A stretch of DNA of 64,000 nucleotides from Xanthobacteraceae bacterium (GTDB lineage Bacteria > Pseudomonadota > Alphaproteobacteria > Rhizobiales > Xanthobacteraceae): assembly GCA_019635585.1 (NCBI GenBank), contig JAHBZE010000002.1, positions 372,001 through 436,000 of the forward strand. Reading direction: 5' to 3'. A program made the translations under genes and the position numbers. Under the pieces are notes generated by a model, which was not told the origin of the DNA, did no database searches, and saw only the letters and a list, made by a program, of their open reading frames with translations. Of this stretch, positions 30,563-38,141 are shown piece by piece (positions within the stretch are counted from its first letter, which is position 1; every line of letters starts with the position of its first letter).

Positions 30563-33130
30563 CTATTGCTCCCGACAAACGACTAAGCCCGTAAATTTTC
30601 TTGCCCTGTCGCTTAAATCAGCGCCCTGTAACTGTGTGATTTCCTGCTTTTCATTGAATGCAATTGCCTGTCGATCCAGGAATTCCGCGAGAACACTTCC
30701 CTTCACGGCGAAGTTCAGATTCTGCGCCAAATCTTTCTGCACAAATAGCAGCTTCATCGTGACGACCCCGGTCACGTTTCCAGCCGTGTCGATCATCGGG
30801 CCGCCGCTATTGCCCTGGTGAATGGGCGCCTGCATCTGAAGAAAACGGTGGTCGTTATTCGGACCCGAAAGAGCCGTTATGTTTCCGCGCGTGAATACTC
30901 CATCCGGAGACAGCGTTCCGAAATGAGGAAATCCAAATACCGCAATATCTTCGCCGGAACGCACCGTGCGTCGGATCGATGGCACGACCGACGGGACAAA
31001 ATCCGTTTTCAGAAGTGCCAAGTCACTTCCATTGTCGCGAGCCACAATCTGCGCAGGATATGACTTGCCATCAATCATTATGACTGCGCGCGGACATTTT
31101 TCCACGACATGCGCATTCGTCGCAAAGTGACCGGCTTTGGAAACGACAAACGCAGTTCCTTGCGAAATCAGCTCGTTCTTGCTCGGAGAGTTTGGTTGCG
31201 AGCGCGGCGGCGACTCGTGGCGCTTCACTGACGTTGCTAGAGCAATAGGCGGCGAGATATTGCGGCCGAGCTCTACGTTGGCCCGGAATAGATCGGACAT
31301 TATTGTCGCGAGTTGATCGCCGAAAATCGGATCGGTTCTGCGATAGATCAGGGTAAAACCAACTACTCCGGCGTCGGTGTCAGCGAACCGGGAATAGCGT
31401 CGAACATCTCCCCTGTCCGAAACGACAACAAAGAACTTTCTTGTCGAGACGTGATACGGCACCTGGCTGTCTCTTTGCCGCCTATCGAGCGTGAAGCGAT
31501 AAAATTCATCCAGCGTGCCCGTAACTGATCCCATTACAATGCTGGCACCAAAGTCTTTAGAAGTCAGAACGTAAGTCCCGCCCTCCGCCTTAAAATCAAA
31601 GTTAAGACCCTTTGGAACCCACAATTTTGCATTGGCAACTGGATGTGTAATCACCACCAAGTTCCATAGACGTAACGCTTCTGAAGATTTTTCGTGAAGA
31701 AGCTGAAGTTGCTCTGTGGTTAAGACTCCCGTGATCGGAGCTCCGATGGCCTCTTGATAGTTGGTAAGCGCGGCGAACAGCCGATCCGTTAGCTGGTCGA
31801 AGGTAACAGCATCCCAAAAATCAGCGATAGCTAGCAACTGCTCAATTCGATACTTCTCTTGGAGCGAAAGTCGGCTGAAGGCCTGCTGCGCGATCGCCAA
31901 CTGATACTTTGGTTCAGGCTTTACGGCGCCAACGTTACCGTAGCCATTTGCCTTCAAATGATCCACCAAAGCTCTCAAGAAGCTTGTCTTGCGAATCTCG
32001 GAAGCGGGACAGTTGGTGGATACTTCTTTCGGGGGACAGCCTAGGTATTTGTAATCCCAAACCCGATCATAGGTGACGAGCATTCTCGCCCACGCATCGT
32101 TCAGTTCACCGATCAGCGCCTTCGCGGCAACCCACCCCGCTAAGAATCCGTTTGAGTTCCACAACGATGTCTCAGTGCCGCCGAACCGCAATAGGGTCCG
32201 CGCGTTAAACTCCCGCGCAAAAACATCCCGACGCAGAAACCCGCGGAAAGCCGGAAGCGTAGTCACAACCTCAAGTTTATTTCCGGTCAGCGACTGAATG
32301 CGAACGGGCGGGTGTGAATCCACGTAGGGCGAGAATTTGTAGAGGAAGGATTCGTCCGCGCTAATAAGCTCAAAATTTCCGTCGCTGTTGATGTCCTCAA
32401 ATCGATAGCCAAAATCGGATGTTATGCCATCGACAACGGTCCATTCACCGCGCGCGTTGCTCGTCAGAATCTTATTCTCGTAACAACAATGAGCACCACC
32501 GGTGAAGGTTGTAAAAACAATTTGCGGAAATTTGCTTGTCTTATCCAGGCGTATGATTTCAGCCGTTGCCGTTGGCTCTGGCGTGTAATTTTCCTTCGTG
32601 CCGATCGTTCGAATGACCTCATTGCCATCAACGAGCACCAAAAGTTCGACCGCAACCTGCGCGGCACCCAAGCTCTTCAACTGTGTCCTGATTTCAATAT
32701 TTTCATGCTTGAGTGACTTCGCGTCCTTCCCGTCAAACTCAAGCTTAACCGGTTGCCTGGCTGTCCTAATCCAGACTTGCTCGACGAAGTCATTGCCTAG
32801 AGAACTGTACACATCCTCCGGCAAGCGGTGCTGATCTTTGAGCGAGGCTACAAAAGCTTGCGGCGTTGCGAACTTGACGGGGCCGGCCACCACCGCAAAC
32901 CGCCTGTTTCTCAGCCGGATTACGCGGACTTCATGAGGGAATCCGATAAACGTCCCGGCAATGCCGATTGCTTCATCCTGGTCTGGGCTACTCGCAATCA
33001 CCATCCATCTGGTATCGCCCTTTAATACCCATTTGCTCGCGCTCTGCTGCGCTTCTACCCCGCCGCCCGCAGCCAGGACTAGTACCCAGCTACCAAGAAG
33101 TGCCACAGCCACCCTGCGCAAAACGTTCAC
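30563..33130 (-). CDS. Exported multidomain trypsin-like serine protease
   Basis: 855 aa from GTG 33130 (GGGGGTGAG upstream). Signal peptide VAVALLGSWVLVLAAGGGVEA. Residues about 33-95 look like a SPOR-type fold (WMVIASSPDQDEAIGIAG ... RRFAVVAGPV). Residues 215-275 hold FTGGAHCCYENKIL and FEDINSDGNFELI, an FG-GAP-like segment. Near 460 YQEAIGAPITGVLTTEQLQL resembles a peptidoglycan-binding helix motif. The C-terminal DegP/trypsin domain has the triad His (FATNAHVV, about 674), Asp (SDLALLK, about 703) and Ser (QGNSGGPM, about 778). Likely a periplasmic or cell-wall-associated protease. Substrate unknown. Confidence 0.88.
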   Translation of the reverse strand: MNVLRRVAVALLGSWVLVLAAGGGVEAQQSASKWVLKGDTRWMVIASSPDQDEAIGIAGTFIGFPHEVRVIRLRNRRFAVVAGPVKFATPQAFVASLKDQHRLPEDVYSSLGNDFVEQVWIRTARQPVKLEFDGKDAKSLKHENIEIRTQLKSLGAAQVAVELLVLVDGNEVIRTIGTKENYTPEPTATAEIIRLDKTSKFPQIVFTTFTGGAHCCYENKILTSNARGEWTVVDGITSDFGYRFEDINSDGNFELISADESFLYKFSPYVDSHPPVRIQSLTGNKLEVVTTLPAFRGFLRRDVFAREFNARTLLRFGGTETSLWNSNGFLAGWVAAKALIGELNDAWARMLVTYDRVWDYKYLGCPPKEVSTNCPASEIRKTSFLRALVDHLKANGYGNVGAVKPEPKYQLAIAQQAFSRLSLQEKYRIEQLLAIADFWDAVTFDQLTDRLFAALTNYQEAIGAPITGVLTTEQLQLLHEKSSEALRLWNLVVITHPVANAKLWVPKGLNFDFKAEGGTYVLTSKDFGASIVMGSVTGTLDEFYRFTLDRRQRDSQVPYHVSTRKFFVVVSDRGDVRRYSRFADTDAGVVGFTLIYRRTDPIFGDQLATIMSDLFRANVELGRNISPPIALATSVKRHESPPRSQPNSPSKNELISQGTAFVVSKAGHFATNAHVVEKCPRAVIMIDGKSYPAQIVARDNGSDLALLKTDFVPSVVPSIRRTVRSGEDIAVFGFPHFGTLSPDGVFTRGNITALSGPNNDHRFLQMQAPIHQGNSGGPMIDTAGNVTGVVTMKLLFVQKDLAQNLNFAVKGSVLAEFLDRQAIAFNEKQEITQLQGADLSDRARKFTGLVVCREQ

Positions 33131-33154
33131 AACTCACCCCCAATTAGCAGGGCA

Positions 33155-33184
33155 ATTTTATTGTCCACTCCAGAACAGTGGCAA
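33155..33184 (-). promoter_or_regulatory. Candidate promoter of the protease operon
   Basis: Minus strand TTGCCA (33184-33179), 18-nt spacer, TAAAAT (33160-33155). Predicted start near 33148, 18 nt before the GTG start codon, leaving room for the Shine-Dalgarno sequence. Confidence 0.5.
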
Positions 33185-33498
33185 GTTTCCTGTGGAGGCG
33201 GTCTGTCACCACCTTCAGCGGGCTCAAGAGGCATCATTCAGGGGAGAAGGATTCCGAAGCGTTGAATTCGATTTCCCCTATTCTGAGACTTCGAGCCGAA
33301 TACGCGGGACAGAGTGAGGCAAACAGAGGAACAGATGCGGTACGTACCCCCTCGAAGCAGCTCACCTACCAAGCCAACCCTGACAAAGCTGCTGCGAGGA
33401 ACTTGTGGTCCAAGTAGTCCGAGCGCTTCTTCATCACCCTCTATGGAGGAGCGTCATATCTTTGATGAACTGCATGGGCTACCTGGACCGATTGGACT
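33185..33498. other. Gene-free stretch between helicase and protease promoter
   Basis: 314 nt. Only tiny minus-strand frames are present: 13 codons from 33475 (MQFIKDMTLLHRG) whose stop overlaps an ATG at 33434 opening 22 codons to 33366. An RNA processing signal or remnant of a lost gene is possible; I see no family similarity, repeat or terminator. Confidence 0.35.
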
Positions 33499-34761
33499 TC
33501 AGCTGACCTCTCCCGCTTCCCAGCCTATCGGCTGTCCAAGCCTCCGCTCGAACAATCGCCTCGCCTCTGCAAGCGGAGGAAAAATTATCTCGCGCTGCCT
33601 ATCTGCTCCACTCTTTCGAACCTCACGCAGATCGGGAAACAACTCACGCAACTTCCTACCCAGACTCGCAGGGGTGATCTCGATTTCGCCTTTCCGCACA
33701 TATTTGTTGATCGCTGCACGAATTTTCTCTTTCGCGTGTGCGCCCTGCCAGCTCGTGCCGGCATCAATTTCGTCTTCCTTCAACATGTTGAAAATCGCCC
33801 TGTTGAATAGATCAAGCGATTCGAGCTTCTGGTTTAACAGCGCCTCCGTACGTGGGACGACGCGAAGGTTTATACCCGAAAGATCATAGTTCTTCAGAAA
33901 ATGGAGAACCGCACTCTTTCCATCGGCGTTGAACCATTCCATCAGCCTCTGAAAGAATGCGGTATCCTCCCGGTAACGATTGCTTACCGGAATAGCCACG
34001 AACCTTCGTTCGTTTCCCTGCGCGTGGATCGCGTGAGACTGATTTGTGTCCACAATTACGCGAATCATGTTGTCCACCTCAAACGGATCGACGCCTTTGG
34101 GCTCGCAAAGCATGCGGTCACGGGTGATGATGTCTTTCAGTACAGCCATTTCATGCGCCTTGAAGGAGCCCTCTTCCAATACGACCAGCAGTTTTGCTTC
34201 GAGCTGGCTGTTGAAGTTGCGTACAATCATGCGGGCGCTTGGAACTGTGAGACAATACGCACGACCGACCATTGCCTCCAGGATGCGCACGAAAGTACTC
34301 TTGCCCGTACCCTGCTCACCCAGAAAAACGAGCGCGGTTCCGCATTTCGCACCCGGGTTCTGAATTAGGTCAGCACACCAAGCTAGAATATAGTTAACAA
34401 GAACCCTGTCACCTCCGCATAGCGCATCAACTAGTTCCAGAAACGGCGTTACATCTCCTTGCCGGGGCTCAGTGGCAAAGCCTCGCCAAAGGTTCAGCAC
34501 GTATGGTGGCGTCGTTACTCCCGGCGCAAAGACAACTTCCTTGTACTCGCGCCGCATAGGATGATTGAGCCAAGCCTTTCCCGTGTCTTCGCTGTCAAAG
34601 GCAGCTGACTTCGGCCGGTTGGCAACCAGGGTTTTGAACGAATTGACATCGATGAAGCGAACTGGCTTCCCGGGCTCGAAATAGGCAATCTTCGCTTGAT
34701 TTCCGCGAAGAACTACCGCGAATTCTTTGTTCAGCTCAGTGACAAACTTGGGGACGCTCAC
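33499..34761 (-). CDS. DUF5906-type primase/helicase ATPase of the island
   Basis: 420 aa from GTG 34761 (4-nt overlap, GTGA, with the AlpA-like gene). Central ATPase: ALVFLGEQGTGKSTFVRIL (Walker A), AKLLVVLEEGSF (Walker B), then DIITRDRMLCEPKG and VDTNQSHAIHAQGNERRF, which match superfamily 3-like helicases fused to or paired with primases in phages and satellites. The N-terminal 110 residues lack an evident primase motif. It likely unwinds the element's origin during replication. The C-terminus (residues 335-410) could be a DNA-binding part. Confidence 0.85.
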   Translation of the reverse strand: MSVPKFVTELNKEFAVVLRGNQAKIAYFEPGKPVRFIDVNSFKTLVANRPKSAAFDSEDTGKAWLNHPMRREYKEVVFAPGVTTPPYVLNLWRGFATEPRQGDVTPFLELVDALCGGDRVLVNYILAWCADLIQNPGAKCGTALVFLGEQGTGKSTFVRILEAMVGRAYCLTVPSARMIVRNFNSQLEAKLLVVLEEGSFKAHEMAVLKDIITRDRMLCEPKGVDPFEVDNMIRVIVDTNQSHAIHAQGNERRFVAIPVSNRYREDTAFFQRLMEWFNADGKSAVLHFLKNYDLSGINLRVVPRTEALLNQKLESLDLFNRAIFNMLKEDEIDAGTSWQGAHAKEKIRAAINKYVRKGEIEITPASLGRKLRELFPDLREVRKSGADRQREIIFPPLAEARRLFERRLGQPIGWEAGEVS

Positions 34762-35000
34762 AACGCACCTCCTTTCGAAGAGGTGCTCGTGCGAGCCGCT
34801 GAAGCCAGGTAAGCCTTGAGATCGCTTACTCGGTAAGCGACGCGTCGTCCCAGCTTCACGTATATGGGGCCCCTGCCCTCGTGCCGCCAGCGGTTCAGCG
34901 TCTGGCGAGCAATTGGGAAGTACAAAGGTACATTCTCGGTAACGATCAGCGTGTCAGGCTCGTCAGGGAGAGCCTTCAACACGGGGGAATCGATCCTCAT
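34758..35000 (-). CDS. AlpA-like helix-turn-helix regulator / excisionase
   Basis: 80 aa from ATG 35000, with AGGAG 7-8 nt upstream; a start eight codons earlier is less supported. The MerR-type winged helix is PIARQTLNRWRHEGRGPIYV followed by KLGRRVAYRVSDLKAYL, typical of AlpA and Xis-like proteins of integrative elements. AlpA activates the integrase gene in cryptic prophage CP4-57, and related proteins act as directionality factors. Position between int and the helicase fits either role. Confidence 0.85.
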   Translation of the reverse strand: MRIDSPVLKALPDEPDTLIVTENVPLYFPIARQTLNRWRHEGRGPIYVKLGRRVAYRVSDLKAYLASAARTSTSSKGGAL

Positions 35001-35085
35001 TCTTCTGCTCCTATTGGCTCGCAATGAGCTCTGGAGCGACCTTCAGGAATTCCAGTCCCCGAAAAGCGTGACCAAATTCGACCGA

Positions 35086-35679
35086 CTAAACTTTTCTATC
35101 CCTCGTATGGAACTCGGTCTTCGCAAACTCCCGGAGAGCTCGCCTTTCCCCCATCTTCTTTGAGGTAAGCGCATTCGCCGCATAGAGAACCTTGTCACGC
35201 GCCTTTGCCCGCGCGATCACTCGCTTCACCGACCGGAGGAAATCGGCAAAATCCGACTTAACGCCGCAGAGGAACTGCAACGCTTCTGCGATTACCTCGG
35301 CCGAAAAGCCGTGCTCGAAAAGAAAGAGCACCTCCAATTCGAACTGCATTGATGGACGTCCGCGCCTGACGGGCACGTCTCCGTCACCGAATGGCGTTAC
35401 GAGCAACGGATCAGCATGTGGATGAAGACCGAGAAGCCGAAGCGACGATCTCTTTTCCGACAGCCATCCTGTGAGCGTTCCATCGGCATCAGCAAGTAGA
35501 TCGAAAAGCACAGCTAGTTGAGCTGCCAATCCTTTGTACCTCTTTGCATGCCTGACCCGATCTGCGATGTCGGCAAGATATTCATCAATCTCCGCCGTCG
35601 GCTTGCTAACCCCCAGAGAGGGAAACATAGTCGTCCGCAAGGTGCCCTCAGTAGTTGCAACTCGATTACTTTCCTTCAA
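35086..35679 (-). CDS. Island protein of unknown function between int and AlpA-like gene
   Basis: 197 aa. Predicted start TTG 35679 with AAGGTGG 5 nt upstream, overlapping the int stop by 14 nt; an internal ATG at 35628 is an alternative. Mostly helical, basic C-terminus (FLRSVKRVIARAKARDK, KKMGERRALREFAK). The middle has a proline-flanked loop (GDVPVRRGRPSMQFELEVLF) that could precede a helix-turn-helix (FSAEVIAEALQFLCG). It may be a DNA-binding regulator, but I do not recognise the family. Confidence 0.7.
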   Translation of the reverse strand: MKESNRVATTEGTLRTTMFPSLGVSKPTAEIDEYLADIADRVRHAKRYKGLAAQLAVLFDLLADADGTLTGWLSEKRSSLRLLGLHPHADPLLVTPFGDGDVPVRRGRPSMQFELEVLFLFEHGFSAEVIAEALQFLCGVKSDFADFLRSVKRVIARAKARDKVLYAANALTSKKMGERRALREFAKTEFHTRDRKV

Positions 35680-36877
35680 TCGCCACCTTTTTATCTCTTG
35701 CAGAATTCAGATCGATAACCTCAGCCAATCTTTGAGATGCAGCAAAGAGATGTTCTGGACGATGGTGTGCGTATCGCCGCGTCGTAACGCTGCTCTTGTG
35801 CCCTAGCAGCGCACCGACTGTCTCCAGGGGAACGCCATCCGCAACAAGCATCGACGCAAAGCTGTGCCGGAGCCCGTGAGGCGGAAAGTACTGCAAGCCA
35901 GCTCGCTTTAGTATTCGAAACCAGGCACGACGGTAGTAGTTCAGCGGCGCGCCTTTCTTGCCTCCAGCAATGATATGCTGATTGCCCTCCACGCGCGGCA
36001 AAGTCTCAAGCACCTCAAGCGCGGCGGGATTTAGATATATCGTCTGTGGCTCACCGGCTTTCGTTTGTGGAACTTCTAGAGTTTTTCGCGCGGGATTGAA
36101 TTGCGTCCAACGAGCGTTGAGCAATTCACCTATGCGCCTGCCTGTAAAGAGAGCGAGCTTGAAAAGTGCTGCAACGTGAGGGTTGGCATCTGCATCACAA
36201 GCTGCAAGCAAGGCACGGCATTGATCAGGCGATAAAGCTATATCGCGTGGCGCCGACTCTTTTAGCAGTTTGAGACTACGCGCGGGGGACTGCGGCAAGA
36301 GTTCCCACTGCACCGCAAGCGAAAAGATGCGCTTTGCCATAGCAAGACAGCGGTTCGACGTTGCATTGGATGTCTTTGCAGCGATCTGCGACTGCAAGGT
36401 TTGCAAGTGGCGTAGCTTCACATCTGACAACCGCATACTACCAAGCATCGGCAGCACATGATCGCGCAAACGCTGCCGATCATCGCGCAAACTCCGCTTC
36501 CCTTGTGCTTCTGCATACTCAAGAAAGCGCTCTGCCAACTCAGAAAAGCGCATTTCTGCACGCCGCTGCTGCTTGTCGGCCTGCGGATCGCCGCCAACGC
36601 GCGCGGCGGCGAGATGTTGGCGCGCAATATCCCTAGCTTGCGCAAGAGTGAACGTACCGTAGTCACCAATTGTCAGAAAGCGCTTGGTTCCTGCATTGGT
36701 GCGATAAGCAACAACAAACGACTTCCTGCCAGATGGATAAACACGCACACCGAAGCCACGCAGCGTATCGTCCCAGCGATAGTCTGCACTGTTGTTGCTA
36801 CGGCTATAAGCAAGTTTATCCAGAGCGGTTTTAGTTATGCGCAAATGAAACCTCCCGTGTGCGTCAGGTCGGCTCAT
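35666..36877 (-). CDS. int: Tyrosine recombinase (island integrase)
   Basis: 403 aa from ATG 36877; the reading can extend to a TTG but that region is the arm-type repeat. The N-terminal DUF4102 domain has LRGFGVRVYPSGRKSFVVAY and IGDYGTFTLAQARDIARQ. The catalytic domain has TGRRIGELLNARW (Arg I), HGLRHSFASML (His-x-x-Arg) and LGHKSSVTTRRYAH with the nucleophilic Tyr. It catalyses recombination between the element and the tRNA-Thr 3' end. No Shine-Dalgarno is visible because the 20-bp arm repeat occupies that place, hinting at self-repression. A TACAAT box (36937-36932, minus) may be its -10. Confidence 0.95.
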   Translation of the reverse strand: MSRPDAHGRFHLRITKTALDKLAYSRSNNSADYRWDDTLRGFGVRVYPSGRKSFVVAYRTNAGTKRFLTIGDYGTFTLAQARDIARQHLAAARVGGDPQADKQQRRAEMRFSELAERFLEYAEAQGKRSLRDDRQRLRDHVLPMLGSMRLSDVKLRHLQTLQSQIAAKTSNATSNRCLAMAKRIFSLAVQWELLPQSPARSLKLLKESAPRDIALSPDQCRALLAACDADANPHVAALFKLALFTGRRIGELLNARWTQFNPARKTLEVPQTKAGEPQTIYLNPAALEVLETLPRVEGNQHIIAGGKKGAPLNYYRRAWFRILKRAGLQYFPPHGLRHSFASMLVADGVPLETVGALLGHKSSVTTRRYAHHRPEHLFAASQRLAEVIDLNSARDKKVAIEGK

Positions 36878-36880
36878 CGT

Positions 36881-36900
36881 TGAGCAACCACTGAGCAACC
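36881..36900 (+). repeat. Right arm-type repeat overlapping the int leader
   Basis: Same 20 bp as 22555-22574, ending 108 bp before attR and starting 3 bp upstream of the int ATG. Binding of integrase here would occlude int translation or transcription signals. Confidence 0.6.
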
Positions 36901-37008
36901 AGTTCAGGGGAATCTAGGGCATCCGAGCGGAATTGTAAGCGGTGATCAGCCGCACAAGAGTCAACATTTTCCGCGTTGAGAGACTCGACGGAATTTGGGA
37001 TACTCGGA

Positions 37009-37056
37009 TTTGTAAACCGAAGGTCGGGAGTTCGATCCTCTCCGCCGGCACCATTT
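37009..37056 (+). repeat. attR: 48-bp copy of the tRNA-Thr 3' end
   Basis: Identical to 22464-22511. Only the 3' part of the tRNA is present, so it is not a functional tRNA gene. Its last base is also the final base of the neighbouring glycosyltransferase stop codon, which shows that before integration that gene ended 3 bp past the tRNA CCA. Confidence 0.95.
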
Positions 37057-38141
37057 CACTTTTGAGCCAGCAGATCCCGGTACGCCGCATCGACCTTTGC
37101 CGCCGCGCGATCGATCAGGAAGCGCTCGCGGATACGGCTCTGCGCTTCCTGCACGCCGAAATCGATCTCGTTCCAGCGCGAGAGCACGTTCGCCAGTGCG
37201 TGAGCCAGCGCCTTCGGATTGCGCGGCGGAAACAACATTTCAGGATTTGGCTGGACCTGCTCGATCACGCCGGTCCGGCTCGACAAGAGCGGCACGCCGG
37301 CCGCGAGCACCTCGATCGCCGCCATGCCGAAGCTCTCGTTGCGGCTCGGATTGAGCACGAGATCGTAGCCGCGGACGAGGTCGCGAAACGCCTCGACACG
37401 CCCGAGAAAGTTGCAATGCACGTTCGCGATTTCCGGCGCCGAGAACCACGCTCGGGCCTCGGGCGTGTCGCTCGTAAAATCGAAAGCCGGAGACGTCATG
37501 CCCCCGGCGAGAAGAATCTTTATCGCCGCGGCGAGATCGCCCCAGCCTTTGGCCTCGCCCGCCGTACCGATAACGAGAACGCGCGCCGGAGCTGAGGCGG
37601 ACTTCCGCTTCGGCTCGAGAAATTCATCTTCGCCGATACCGTCGAAAATCAATTCGACCTTCTGCGACGGATCCCAGGCCTTAATCCGTTCACAAAGCTC
37701 TTCGCCCACCGCAAACGCAAGATTGAATCGCTCGCAACGATATCTGGAATAGTCGCGCTTCGTCATTCCGGAGGATCGCAAGAAAATGGCCGCCGGTGCG
37801 CCAAGTTCCTGCGCTATCGCACGGCCGAGCAGACCTTCGGTGTGGTCGTTTGCCTGCACGATGTCCGGCTTCACGCCGGCCGTGCTGACGGCAGAAGCCA
37901 CGCGCCGTGCGAAAGACCTGTTCGAGAGCAGAAGCGCGCCGAGCGTTCTGGATTTCGGGAATTGTTCCACGAAGACACGAACGCCGGCATCTCTCGCCTG
38001 CCCTGCGAGCCATCCGCCATCGGAGCACACAAGCGCGTCGCGCGCGCCCTGTCCGGCGCGAAACCGCAGCAGCCGCAGGAGCGCAGTCTGCGCACCTGCG
38101 CGGTGCGTGCGGTTCTGGACGAATAAAACGGAAGCGCTCAT
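37056..38141 (-). CDS. Glycosyltransferase family 4
   Basis: 361 aa from MSASVLFVQNRTHRAGAQTA. GT-B fold: the N-terminal acceptor domain opens with a glycine-poor loop, and the C-terminal nucleotide-sugar domain includes RVLVIGTAGEAKGWGDLA, FLGRVEAFRDLVRGYDLVL and the ESFGMAAIEVLAAGVPLL motif of GT4 enzymes. Donor and acceptor sugars cannot be predicted. The stop overlaps attR by one base and the start overlaps the upstream acyltransferase-like gene (4 nt). It belongs to the leftward arm of the surface-glycan locus. Confidence 0.88.
   Translation of the reverse strand: MSASVLFVQNRTHRAGAQTALLRLLRFRAGQGARDALVCSDGGWLAGQARDAGVRVFVEQFPKSRTLGALLLSNRSFARRVASAVSTAGVKPDIVQANDHTEGLLGRAIAQELGAPAAIFLRSSGMTKRDYSRYRCERFNLAFAVGEELCERIKAWDPSQKVELIFDGIGEDEFLEPKRKSASAPARVLVIGTAGEAKGWGDLAAAIKILLAGGMTSPAFDFTSDTPEARAWFSAPEIANVHCNFLGRVEAFRDLVRGYDLVLNPSRNESFGMAAIEVLAAGVPLLSSRTGVIEQVQPNPEMLFPPRNPKALAHALANVLSRWNEIDFGVQEAQSRIRERFLIDRAAAKVDAAYRDLLAQK

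Larger units (their letters stand above)
22464..37056. mobile_element. Integrative island in tRNA-Thr, satellite-like, with defence cargo
   Basis: Bounded by perfect 48-bp direct repeats. The right end carries an inward-reading tyrosine integrase. Next come a 197-aa protein, an AlpA-like regulator and a DUF5906 helicase, a module found in P4-like and other phage-satellite elements. Cargo follows: a secreted protease and its partner, a small secreted protein, and hsdMSR plus a DUF262/DUF1524 nuclease. Several cargo genes are visibly more AT-rich than the flanking chromosome. No capsid, portal, conjugation or transposase genes are seen, so it would depend on a helper for transfer if it moves. 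Confidence 0.9.

Noticed and set aside
33314-33889. 191-codon plus-strand frame over the helicase 3' end
   Set aside because: It overlaps the DUF5906 gene antisense, is Ser/Arg/Pro-rich and has no Shine-Dalgarno or domain.
37009-37056. Second tRNA-Thr gene
   Set aside because: Only the part from the anticodon loop to the 3' end is present; the acceptor 5' strand and D-arm are missing. It is an attachment-site copy.
22464-37056. Complete prophage or conjugative element
   Set aside because: No capsid, portal, terminase, tail, relaxase or type IV secretion genes are visible between the attachment sites.
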